Positions 45,476 through 54,018 of a stretch of DNA of 64,000 nucleotides are shown in pieces. A program made the translations under genes and the position numbers. The notes under the pieces were generated by a model. It was given only the letters and a program-made list of their open reading frames with translations, did not search any database and was not told the origin of the DNA. The stretch is from Paenibacillus gyeongsangnamensis (GTDB taxonomy: Bacteria > Bacillota > Bacilli > Paenibacillales > NBRC-103111), in assembly GCF_027533625.1 (NCBI RefSeq), contig NZ_JAQAGZ010000001.1, positions 248,001-312,000 on the forward strand. Reading direction: 5' to 3'. Within the stretch, counting starts at the first letter, position 1. Each line of letters begins with the position of its first letter.

Positions 45476-47038
45476 ATGAACAGACACAAGATGAAGCGCC
45501 TGGTATCCGGCGCCGTTATGACGACGCTGGCTATGTCCGTGGCGGCCTGTTCTCCGGGAGCAGGCAAGCCGGCGGAGGGAGGAGGCGGGAAAGCCGCTTC
45601 CGGCAAAGACGGCCCGCTTGATATCAGCATCATGGCGCCGATTTTCAAGACGACTTATCCGAAGGATCACAGTCCTGTAGCCGCCGAGCTGGAGAAGTAC
45701 ACGAATGCGAATATTCATTTCGAATGGACGCCGAACTCCTCGTACGGGGACAAATTCAACATTACGCTGGCGTCGGGCAAGCTGCCGACCGTGATGGTCG
45801 CCCTGGACAAAGGGGCCAGCTTCGTCAATGCCGTCCGCTCCGGCGCTTTCTGGGAGCTCGGGCCGTATTTGAAGGACTACCCGAACCTGAGCAAGGCGAA
45901 TCCGATCGTGCTGAACAATACGTCGATCGACGGCAAAATCTACGGCGTATACCGGGCGCGGGCTTTGGGCCGGAACGCGATCGTTTACCGGAAGGATTGG
46001 CTCGAGAACCTGAACATGCAGCCGCCTAAGACGATCGACGACTTTTATCAGATGCTGAAGGCCTTTACCTACAACGATCCGGACAAAAACGGCAAGAACG
46101 ACACGTACGGCATGGTCGTCTCCAAATGGACGGGGGGCTGGGCCGGGCCGCTGGATCAAATCGCTCTATGGTTTGGCGCGCCGAACAAGTGGGGGGAAGA
46201 TGCCGGAGGCAAGCTTCAGCCGGCTTTCCTGACGAAGGAATATATGGATGCGCTGAAGTTCATGAAGAAGCTGTATGACGAGAAGCTGATCAACCAGGAC
46301 TTCGCCGTCTTTGATACGGCCAAATACAACGATCCGCTGAACAATAGCCAAGCCGGCGTCATCGTCGACGTGGCGGATGCGGCTGCGCGCATCGAGGATA
46401 AGATCCATCAGGCACAGGAGAAGGCGGGCAAGGATGACAAGAGCAAGCAGTTTATGGACGTTGTCGGCTCGGTCAGCGGACCGAAAGGATTGCGTGCGCT
46501 CCCGACCTCCGGCTACGCGGGAATGATCGCGATTTCCAAATCCGGCGCCAAGACGGAGAAGGAGCTTCGCCAAGTGCTTGGGTTCCTCGATAAAATGAAC
46601 GACGAGAAGGCGCAAATACTCTCCGGCAACGGCATCGAAGGGAAGCATTACACGAAAGTGCAGGGCGGCGTCGAGCCTTCCAAGGACACGAACCTGCTGG
46701 AGTCCGAGCTGGAGGGCTTGAACCAAATTCTGAACTTCCTGCCGGAGGACCGCACCTTGAAAGTCGTACAGACGCCGATTCGACAGAAGCAGGACCAGGT
46801 GCAGAAGGAGAACGAGAAAATCGTCGTGCCGAACCCGGCGGAGCCGCTCATCTCGAACGTGTATACGCAGAAAGGGCCGCAGCTTGACAACATCATCAAC
46901 GATGCGCGCGTCAAGTTTATCGTTGGCCAGATCAATGAAGCCGGCTACCAGGCCGCACTCGATCTATGGAAGAAAAGCGGCGGGGACGATTACGTGAAGG
47001 AAATCAATGAGCTGTACTCCAAGTCGAAGTCAAAATAA
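45476..47038 (+). CDS. Sugar ABC transporter solute-binding lipoprotein
   Basis: A 520-residue lipoprotein with lipobox VAAC after KRLVSGAVMTTLAMS. Family text: YGDKFNITLASGKLPTVMVA, IVYRKDWLENLNMQPPKTID, and DPDKNGKNDTYGMVVS, a Dx(N)GxNDTYG calcium-type loop common in this group. It is the last gene of the locus, the same order as in the paralogous module at 52319. Ligand unknown. Confidence 0.92.
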   Translation: MNRHKMKRLVSGAVMTTLAMSVAACSPGAGKPAEGGGGKAASGKDGPLDISIMAPIFKTTYPKDHSPVAAELEKYTNANIHFEWTPNSSYGDKFNITLASGKLPTVMVALDKGASFVNAVRSGAFWELGPYLKDYPNLSKANPIVLNNTSIDGKIYGVYRARALGRNAIVYRKDWLENLNMQPPKTIDDFYQMLKAFTYNDPDKNGKNDTYGMVVSKWTGGWAGPLDQIALWFGAPNKWGEDAGGKLQPAFLTKEYMDALKFMKKLYDEKLINQDFAVFDTAKYNDPLNNSQAGVIVDVADAAARIEDKIHQAQEKAGKDDKSKQFMDVVGSVSGPKGLRALPTSGYAGMIAISKSGAKTEKELRQVLGFLDKMNDEKAQILSGNGIEGKHYTKVQGGVEPSKDTNLLESELEGLNQILNFLPEDRTLKVVQTPIRQKQDQVQKENEKIVVPNPAEPLISNVYTQKGPQLDNIINDARVKFIVGQINEAGYQAALDLWKKSGGDDYVKEINELYSKSKSK

Positions 47039-47076
47039 GCCGGATTCGGTATAGTACCTGATGTGGCTGCAATGGG

Positions 47077-47116
47077 CATCCCCTTACGAAAACCTTCCCG
47101 TTTCCGTAAGGGGATG
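47077..47116 (+). terminator. Hairpin after the solute-binding protein gene
   Basis: CATCCCCTTACG / CGTAAGGGGATG, a perfect 12-bp stem with a 16-base loop. There is no T-run, so it may protect the 3' end as well as terminate. Confidence 0.6.
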
Positions 47117-47196
47117 CTTGCGCTTGCAGATCGGGAGCCTGTTTATTCCGGCTTTAATAAGCAAGAATATACAGGCTTCGGACGGCGTCCTCCGGC

Positions 47197-47556
47197 CTAA
47201 GAGCCGGCGATGGCTTGCCGCTCCCGGAGCGGGAGCTTATTCAGCACGAGTCCGTAGGATTCCTCCAGCATCTGCAGCAGCTCCGCCTCGGGCACCCGCC
47301 CGTTCAGTAAGACAGTGTTCCAATGCTTCTTGTTCATGTGATAACCGGGGATGACCGTCCCGGCGTACTGCTCCCTGGCGATCCAAGCCGTCTCCGGATC
47401 GGTCTTCAGGTTGGCGCTGGGCTGCCCCTGATAGGCTCCGAGCAGGGCAAACATGCGGCTTCCGACAAAAAGGACCGGCATCGCGGGATCGAACGGATAA
47501 CGGACCTCCGTTCCCGGAAGACTCAAGCCGCGGGTGATGAGCTGGGCATGGTTCAC
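47197..47556 (-). CDS. MmcQ/YjbR-family protein
   Basis: A 119-residue CyaY-like-fold protein. Motifs: GTEVRYPFDPAMPVLFVGSR, SANLKTDPETAWIAREQY, PGYHMNKKHWNTVLLNGRVP. The family is small, cytoplasmic and widespread; DNA binding has been suggested by fold, without a settled role. GGAGG precedes the start on the minus strand. It is a housekeeping-type island between two carbohydrate modules and has no operon partners. Confidence 0.88.
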   Translation of the reverse strand: MNHAQLITRGLSLPGTEVRYPFDPAMPVLFVGSRMFALLGAYQGQPSANLKTDPETAWIAREQYAGTVIPGYHMNKKHWNTVLLNGRVPEAELLQMLEESYGLVLNKLPLRERQAIAGS

Positions 47557-47615
47557 GGCGGGTATTCCTCCTTACCTAATTCCATCCTCTCATTATAGCA
47601 AACTGGCAAATGAAT

Positions 47616-47687
47616 GATAGAAAAAGGTGAATTTAGAGCAAAACCAGATGAACAATCTCCATATTCATGAGCTTTCCTTTTGTTACA
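47616..47687 (+). repeat. Direct repeat, left copy, bracketing the PL8/GH29 locus
   Basis: 57 bases (47628-47684, starting TGAATTTAGAGCAAAACCAG) are identical to 60022-60078. The flanks are similar for another 12 bases on the left. At the right copy the repeat directly follows the IS1182 transposase remnant. Confidence 0.85.
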
Positions 47688-47840
47688 GGATCGTCCCGCT
47701 GTCATAGGAACCAAGATAAACGTTTAGCGGGCGCTGATCTTGGACTGCCCATTTTTTGTTCATCGTTCATAGGACTGAGCAAGATATGGTCATTGATGAA
47801 TCAGCCCCAGTTTTGTATGATAAGTGAATGGATGATAGAG

Positions 47841-47875
47841 CCCCGCGGATCCTTGCGCATCCACGGGGTTTCTTT
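47841..47875 (+). terminator. Terminator-like hairpin in the leader of the regulator gene
   Basis: CCCCGCGGAT / ATCCACGGGG with one mismatch and a ten-base loop, followed by TTTCTTT, 18 bases before the GTG at 47894. It may act as an attenuator or end upstream transcription. The 47688-47840 stretch has no gene I can support. Confidence 0.45.
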
Positions 47876-47893
47876 GCGTAGAGGTGACAAACG

Positions 47894-50200
47894 GTGCTGC
47901 AATGGTTCGAATTGAAATGGAAGCGTTCTTTGGGGCGAAAAACGATTTTGCGAAATATGATGATTCTATCCTTGTTCGCATCGATAATTCCTGTTATCGC
48001 GGTCGGGTTCGGAAGCTATTTGTTTTCGGCTTCCGTCGTGCAGAGCGAAGTCAATGGGTCGAATTTGCGAATATTAAATAATGTATCCTCGACGATCGAC
48101 TCGGCGCTGGACCGCATTCAAAACAATGCGATTCAAATGCTGCTGGGCAGCTTTTTCACATCCAATTTAACCGATCTGAAGCAGACGAATTATACGGGTT
48201 TCTATTCCAGCATCTCCCGCGAATTGGCCGCACTCCAAAGCGGTAATAAGGAGGCGAGCGATATCGCGATGTATGTGCCTGACGAAGGGTATCTGATATC
48301 ACCTAACTACGGCGGACGCCGAATTACCGGAGAAAAAGAAAGGGAGGCTCTGCAGCAGGAGCTCGCTTCCGAGGATCAAATCAAATGGATCACCGGTCCT
48401 TATCCCAATCTGCCCGGATATGGCGGAAACGGCGTTACCTTAATCGCCAAAGTACCGCTGCAGTCGAATAAACCGATTGGACTTTTGTTTATCCGCATTG
48501 AAGATTCCATGTTCCGCAGCATTTTGGACCGCTTTGTCAGCTATCCGAATGAACATATGTACATTTTGAATGCAAACGGCGAGCTTGTCGCCTCAACCGG
48601 AAAAGAAGCAGTCCCTGAGGGACTGTCCAGTCGAGTTAAGGGCAGTGAAGGCGGCGTCAAGCGTTCTTTATTCGAATGGAATGGAACCGAGTACATGGTG
48701 ACGCCATCCATTTCCGAAACATACAAGTGGCAATACATGGACATGGTGCCGGTCAAGCAGCTTAACGCGAAAGCGGGCGGAATTGCCTTGATTACAATCA
48801 GTATCGTCGTTATTGTTCTTATGCTCGGCATATGCTTTGTACTTTGGGGCACGCGCCGTGTATATCGGCCGATTGAACGGCTTATCGACCATGTGAAAGA
48901 CGGTGCGGAACAGGCAGCCGATACGGACGAGATCGGCTTCGTCCGTATGCGTTGGGCCGAGCTTAGCAGCACGACAAGCAAGCTGCAGCTGAGATTGAGG
49001 GAACAGCAGCCCCTGCTTCGCGAATCGTTTGCGCTCCAGCTGCTCCAGGGCCGTTACCAGCATTATTCGGGCAATCAGCTGGTCGGCATGCTTCGCAGGT
49101 ATGAGGTGCCTGCCGGCAGGGAGCACTTCGTCTTCGTCATCGCTTTCGATGCGCATCACGGAGAAAGCTCCCGCTTTCAGGAGTCGGACAACGAATTAAT
49201 TGTTTTTGCAGTGAAAAATATGACATCCGATTTGTTGCGGTCGCAAGAAATGGAGGGCATCGTCATCAATCTGCTGAACGATCAGGTGGCTGTGTGGCTG
49301 TTCCCTAATGCGGAACAATCGGTAAGCGGGCTTCCAGATATCAAATCGTCCGTCGAACGGATTCGGATGCTGATTTCCGATTATTTGGGTTTGCCGGTAT
49401 CGGTAGGATTGAGCCGTCCGACGGAAAAAATCGAAGAGCTGCCCGAGCTGTATGAGGAAGCCGTTCTCGCCGTCCGCTCGCGGATTATTGTCGGGAGCAG
49501 CCAAGTCATAACCCATGTGATCGGTGACTCGGAGCTTCATTACCGTTATCCGGTGGAGATTGAAACGCATCTAGAAAACTCTCTACAGCTGGGTGACCGG
49601 AATGAAGCGGAACGGATGCTGAACGAATTCGCCAAGTCGATGCAAAATGCGGTGCAAGAGCCTGAGCTCGTTCAAATGTCCTATTACCGGCTGCTTATTG
49701 CCGTCACACGTACTTCCTATTTGCTCGGACTGGATTCGGCTCAGCTGTTCGGGGAGAAAAACATCGATCCCTATACGCAAATCCGCAAAATTAACAGCAT
49801 CCATGAACTGAACCATTGGTTCAGGGATTACTTGATTGAGCCGGTCACCGCATATGTGCGTGGCAAACAGGATCAAGAGCACGTGCAATTGATCCAAAAG
49901 GTCGTGCGGTACATCGAGGACAACTACCACTTCGATTTGTCGCTCGATCAATGCGCCCAAATCTGCGGGCTCAGCCCGCATTATTTGAGCAAGCTGTTCA
50001 AAAAAACGATGGACCTTTCCTTCATCGAATATTTGACGAAGTACCGGCTGGATCGGTCAATTGAGCTGCTGCGCGGCACGGATTTGACCATCGCCGAAAT
50101 TGCGGAGAAGGTCGGCTACCAGACCAAAAATTTTATCCGCGTCTTCAAAAAGCACATTGGCGCAACGCCAGGCCAATTCCGGGAAGCCGATAAGGAATAA
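47894..50200 (+). CDS. Membrane-anchored AraC-family regulator (YesN-type)
   Basis: A 768-residue regulator: basic N-terminus and membrane helix (TILRNMMILSLFASIIPVIA), extracellular Cache-type sensor, second helix (IALITISIVVIVLMLGICFV), and AraC domain (SLDQCAQICGLSPHYLSKLF; IAEIAEKVGYQTKNFIRVFKK; TPGQFREAD). GTG start with AGAGGTGA upstream. It is the parallel of the gene at 41105. Base composition is more A/T-rich than before 47.6 kb. It should control the following transporter and the PL8 and GH29 genes. Confidence 0.92.
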   Translation: MLQWFELKWKRSLGRKTILRNMMILSLFASIIPVIAVGFGSYLFSASVVQSEVNGSNLRILNNVSSTIDSALDRIQNNAIQMLLGSFFTSNLTDLKQTNYTGFYSSISRELAALQSGNKEASDIAMYVPDEGYLISPNYGGRRITGEKEREALQQELASEDQIKWITGPYPNLPGYGGNGVTLIAKVPLQSNKPIGLLFIRIEDSMFRSILDRFVSYPNEHMYILNANGELVASTGKEAVPEGLSSRVKGSEGGVKRSLFEWNGTEYMVTPSISETYKWQYMDMVPVKQLNAKAGGIALITISIVVIVLMLGICFVLWGTRRVYRPIERLIDHVKDGAEQAADTDEIGFVRMRWAELSSTTSKLQLRLREQQPLLRESFALQLLQGRYQHYSGNQLVGMLRRYEVPAGREHFVFVIAFDAHHGESSRFQESDNELIVFAVKNMTSDLLRSQEMEGIVINLLNDQVAVWLFPNAEQSVSGLPDIKSSVERIRMLISDYLGLPVSVGLSRPTEKIEELPELYEEAVLAVRSRIIVGSSQVITHVIGDSELHYRYPVEIETHLENSLQLGDRNEAERMLNEFAKSMQNAVQEPELVQMSYYRLLIAVTRTSYLLGLDSAQLFGEKNIDPYTQIRKINSIHELNHWFRDYLIEPVTAYVRGKQDQEHVQLIQKVVRYIEDNYHFDLSLDQCAQICGLSPHYLSKLFKKTMDLSFIEYLTKYRLDRSIELLRGTDLTIAEIAEKVGYQTKNFIRVFKKHIGATPGQFREADKE

Positions 50201-50271
50201 GCGTGAAACCGCATCCCCATCTTTTGTTCTACGGCATCAAAAGAAGACAATAAATGCGCATCGATACGATG

Positions 50272-50302
50272 AGGGGCCTCTGCAGGAGGCTCCTATTTTG
50301 TT
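50272..50302 (+). terminator. Rho-independent terminator after the regulator gene
   Basis: AGGGGCCTC / GAGGCTCCT with one G-U pair and a five-base loop, then ATTTTGTT. Confidence 0.65.
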
Positions 50303-50418
50303 ACCGCCCTGTGCAAGAATTGGTCATTGCCGGCGGGGAACGATCTCCTGTACGATCTGACATGTGCAAGTCGTAGAATGGCTTGCGGTCATTTACATCA
50401 AGGTGCGAGGTGAGGGTA

Positions 50419-51336
50419 TTGTCGGAATGGTTATCGGGATGGGCGGCTGCGGTAAAACGAGATAAATATTTGTATGCGATGGCGGCGCCCGGGTTATTGT
50501 TTTTCATTATTTTCAAATATGTCCCGTTGTGGGGATTGCTGCTTGCCTTTCAAAATTATTCACCCTATCTGGGCTTCTGGAACAGCGAATGGGTCGGTTT
50601 GAAATATTTCAATGAGTTTTTCGCCAATCCTGAGTTCCTGCTGCTGTTTCGAAATACAATGGCGATCAGCCTGCTGAACATTGCATTTTTCTTTCCGATA
50701 CCGATTGTGGTAGCGCTGCTGCTGAACGAGGTTAGAAAGCTTGCATTCAAGAAGCTCGTGCAAACCGTCATTTATTTGCCTCATTTCCTTTCCTGGGTCA
50801 TCATTGTCGGGATCTGTTTTCTGATTTTCGGTCAAGGCACGGGCATTGTGAATCAGTTGATCAGATCGAATGGCGGACATTCGATTGAATTTCTGACGAA
50901 TCCGGACTTATTCTGGGGCATGCTGACAGCACAAAGCATATGGAAAGAAGCCGGATGGGGAACGATCATCTTCCTGGCCGCGCTCGCCGGCATTAATTCG
51001 GAGCTGTATGAAGCCGCGCAAATCGATGGCGCGAACCGCTGGCAGCAAATGCTGAACGTCACCATTCCGGGCATCCGCAGCACTATAATAGTTCTGCTCA
51101 TTCTACGTCTGGGCCAGGTGATGGAAGTCGGTTTCGAACAAATTTATTTGATGATGAGCGGCCCGGTTGCTCACGTTGCGGATGTTTTCGATACGTATGT
51201 TTACCGGGTAGGTATCCAACAAGGCAGATTCAGTTACGCGACGGTTGCCGGACTGTTCAAATCGGTGGTCGGGCTTATTCTGGTCATCTCCGCGAACAGC
51301 CTCGCGAAAAAATTCGGAGAGGAGGGGTTGTACTAG
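50419..51336 (+). CDS. Sugar ABC transporter permease, LplB-type
   Basis: A 305-residue six-span permease (YAMAAPGLLFFIIFKYVPLW, YLPHFLSWVIIVGICFLIFG, EAA loop YEAAQIDGANRWQQMLNVTI). TTG 50419 is preferred, with GAGGTGAGG directly upstream; other in-frame starts (TTG 50383, GTG 50410) fit the site less well. The partner gene starts two bases after the stop. Confidence 0.9.
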   Translation: MSEWLSGWAAAVKRDKYLYAMAAPGLLFFIIFKYVPLWGLLLAFQNYSPYLGFWNSEWVGLKYFNEFFANPEFLLLFRNTMAISLLNIAFFFPIPIVVALLLNEVRKLAFKKLVQTVIYLPHFLSWVIIVGICFLIFGQGTGIVNQLIRSNGGHSIEFLTNPDLFWGMLTAQSIWKEAGWGTIIFLAALAGINSELYEAAQIDGANRWQQMLNVTIPGIRSTIIVLLILRLGQVMEVGFEQIYLMMSGPVAHVADVFDTYVYRVGIQQGRFSYATVAGLFKSVVGLILVISANSLAKKFGEEGLY

Positions 51337-51337
51337 G

Positions 51338-52216
51338 ATGAACAAGAGTCTAGGATCCGACATTTTTACGGCGTTTAACTATACGATATTGACGTTGTTC
51401 GCTCTGGCCACCTTGCTGCCGTTCATTTATGTCATCATTATTTCATTTACGGATCCGACCGAATATTTGACCAAGTCTCTTGTGCTGATCCCTGAGACAT
51501 GGAGTCTGTCGGCGTACAGGTTTATTTTCTCGACCAACGCGTTTGTGAAAGCGATGGGGGTCAGCGGTTTTCTGGCTGTCGTCGGCACAGTGCTCAGTTT
51601 GATCGTCACCAGCGCGCTTGCTTATGTGCTTTCGCGCAAACGGCTGAAGGGTAAAACCTTTTTCCTGGTCATGATCCTTTTATCCATGCTCTTCAATGCA
51701 GGCATGATACCGAACTATTTATTGGTGGACAGCCTCGGATTGATCGATTCGCTCTGGGCGCTTATTTTGCCGGCCTTAACGAGCGCTTGGTATGTTTTCC
51801 TGATGAAAAACTTTTATCAGGAGATTCCGGATGAACTGGAGGATGCCGCGAAAATTGACGGCTGCTCGGATGTCGGCGTCTTTATCCGAATCATGCTGCC
51901 TGTCTCGGTGTCCGCGCTTGCGGCTTTCGGCTTGTTCTATGCGGTAGCGTATTGGAACACCTATTTCAGCGGCGTGCTTTATATCAACAGCGATTCCATG
52001 CGCCCGCTGCAGGTGCTGCTGCAGATGCTGCTCATTTCCGCGTCGCAATTCGGCGATCCTTCGGTCGCGGCTATGATGGAAAGCGAGAAGACCGTTCCGC
52101 CGCAAGTCATTAAAATGGCGGCTGTCGTCATTTCTTCACTGCCGATCGTCATCGTGTATCCGTTTTTGCAAAAATATTTCGTCAAAGGCATGATGGTCGG
52201 TTCGGTGAAAGGCTGA
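51338..52216 (+). CDS. Sugar ABC transporter permease, YtcP/LplC-type
   Basis: A 292-residue six-span permease (MLFNAGMIPNYLLVDSLGLI, LEDAAKIDGCSDVGVFIRIM, end YFVKGMMVGSVKG). GAGAGGAGGGG precedes ATG 51338 inside the end of the previous gene, so translation is probably coupled. No ATPase in the locus. Confidence 0.92.
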   Translation: MNKSLGSDIFTAFNYTILTLFALATLLPFIYVIIISFTDPTEYLTKSLVLIPETWSLSAYRFIFSTNAFVKAMGVSGFLAVVGTVLSLIVTSALAYVLSRKRLKGKTFFLVMILLSMLFNAGMIPNYLLVDSLGLIDSLWALILPALTSAWYVFLMKNFYQEIPDELEDAAKIDGCSDVGVFIRIMLPVSVSALAAFGLFYAVAYWNTYFSGVLYINSDSMRPLQVLLQMLLISASQFGDPSVAAMMESEKTVPPQVIKMAAVVISSLPIVIVYPFLQKYFVKGMMVGSVKG

Positions 52217-52318
52217 TTGTGAACCGCACCTATTGAAAGGGGTGATTTGAGCCAATATCGCTTCATCGCTTCGAATTAATGAATGACTTGGGCAAGCTAA
52301 ATAAACGGGAGGGTTCGT

Positions 52319-53812
52319 ATGAAAACTATGGTAAAGAAAATGACTGTCATCGTTACAGCTGTCGGCTTAGCCGCCACACTCGCAGCTTGCGGCAACACAA
52401 CAACGGACGGTAAACCGGCTGCAGGAGGAGCATCTAGCAAACCGGCGGTACCGACGGATATTTCCGTTACGACGCTCGCCTTTGCCGCTGCGCCAACGGG
52501 AGAATTGGAAGCGGTAAAAAAGCTGAACGAAAAGTTCAACGTCAACCTGAAGCTGAGCTGGATTCCTTCGAATACGATTACGGAGAAGCTGAACGCGCTG
52601 CTTGCTTCCAGAGATTTGCCGGACGTGCTTTTCCTTGAAGATTTCAATTATACGCCTGCGTTCCTTAATGCCGTAGATCAAGGCGCGTTCTGGGATTTAA
52701 CGCCTTATGTCAAAAATTATCCGAACCTGGCCAAGTATCCGGACAATGTATACAAGAACGCTTCTGTCAAAGGTAAGCTCTACTCGCTTCCGCGTGTCAG
52801 ACCTTTGGATGGCCATGAAGCTTTAATCATTCGCAAGGACTGGCTCGACAAGCTTGGCTTGCAGGCGCCAAAAACGATGGACGAATTGAGTAAAGTTATG
52901 GAGGCGTTTACCAAGGGCGATCCGGACGGTAACTCCAAGGCGGATACGTACGGTATTGCGCTGTCAGGCTCTCCAGGACCAGCCGGCTATGTGTTGTCCA
53001 TGTTTGGAGCGGGTACGAAATGGAAAGAAGAAAATGGCAGCTTGACGCCATACTGGTGGACGCCGCAAGCGAAGGAAGCGCTGGCTTTCTGGAGCAAGGC
53101 GTATAAAGCGGGCACCATCCTTCCGGATATGCCGGTGCTGAAAAACGGTCAAATCAAGGACATGATTGTCCAAGGTAAAGCCGGTATTGCGATAGGTAAC
53201 GTTTACGATGCTTACAAATGGAATCAGGATCTGCAGAAAGCCAATCCGAAGGCGAACCTTGTCGCCTACGAACTGCCGAAGGCTCCTGACGGCAAAGCTT
53301 ATTATGAGCAGGCGAGCGGTTTTTACGGGCAATTCCTGATTAACAAGAAATCCGTGGATGAAGCCAAGCTGAAGAAAATTTTGGAAGTATATGACTACAC
53401 AGCTACAGAGGAAGGCTACAATCTGGCCGGCTACGGAATTAAAGACACCGATTACACGCTGAAGCCGGACGGAAGCATCGAGCAAACCGAGGAAGGCAAG
53501 AAAAAGGGCTACGGTGGCGATACGACCGTCCAATGGCTGACTGGTTACTTTGATAAATATAACCGTGCGAAAGTGCCGGGTATGCCGACCGATGTGCTTG
53601 AGCAAAATAAAAAGCTGATCGATGCGATTACTTCGATTCCGGATCCGACTTACGGTGTAGCCAAATCGGCGCCATTCAAAGAAAAAGGCGCGGATTGGGA
53701 TAAGAAAATTAACGATATGCAAGTTAACGTCATCATCGGTAAAAACTCGCTCGAAGACTGGGATAAATTCGTGAAGCAGTTCCAAGCTGATCCAAGCTTC
53801 CAGCAGCTGTAA
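52319..53812 (+). CDS. Sugar ABC transporter solute-binding lipoprotein, C-terminal tail clipped by a frameshift
   Basis: A 497-residue lipoprotein with lipobox LAAC (VIVTAVGLAATLAACG). Family text: EKLNALLASRDLPDVLFLED, LIIRKDWLDKLGLQAPKTMD, DPDGNSKADTYGIALSG. It ends in SFQQL with TAA at 53810. The following bases, one frame over, encode KETNDGYKEKMKK and a stop at 53853, which is the expected end for this family (FQQLYKE..DGYKEKMKK). Loss of one base in the Tyr codon TA(C/T)AAA therefore explains the early stop. The missing 14 residues are unlikely to abolish function. Placed between the permeases and the PL8 gene. Confidence 0.9.
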   Translation: MKTMVKKMTVIVTAVGLAATLAACGNTTTDGKPAAGGASSKPAVPTDISVTTLAFAAAPTGELEAVKKLNEKFNVNLKLSWIPSNTITEKLNALLASRDLPDVLFLEDFNYTPAFLNAVDQGAFWDLTPYVKNYPNLAKYPDNVYKNASVKGKLYSLPRVRPLDGHEALIIRKDWLDKLGLQAPKTMDELSKVMEAFTKGDPDGNSKADTYGIALSGSPGPAGYVLSMFGAGTKWKEENGSLTPYWWTPQAKEALAFWSKAYKAGTILPDMPVLKNGQIKDMIVQGKAGIAIGNVYDAYKWNQDLQKANPKANLVAYELPKAPDGKAYYEQASGFYGQFLINKKSVDEAKLKKILEVYDYTATEEGYNLAGYGIKDTDYTLKPDGSIEQTEEGKKKGYGGDTTVQWLTGYFDKYNRAKVPGMPTDVLEQNKKLIDAITSIPDPTYGVAKSAPFKEKGADWDKKINDMQVNVIIGKNSLEDWDKFVKQFQADPSFQQL

Positions 53813-53863
53813 AAGAAACAAATGACGGCTACAAAGAAAAAATGAAGAAGTAAAGCAGATTGG

Positions 53864-53894
53864 CAGACCCGACTACGTTACTTAGTCGGGTCTG
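53864..53894 (+). terminator. Hairpin after the solute-binding protein gene
   Basis: CAGACCCGACTA / TAGTCGGGTCTG, a perfect 12-bp stem with a seven-base loop and no T-run. It could attenuate read-through into the PL8 gene. Confidence 0.6.
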
Positions 53895-54018
53895 AAATCA
53901 AAAAGCCGGGTTTTCTCAAAAAAAGGATATGAAAGCTAAATATCGTCGATATACAAATCCCGTCACAGGCTTTACATTTATATTACGCTTTTAATAATAG
54001 CTTAAGAGGTGATGATGA

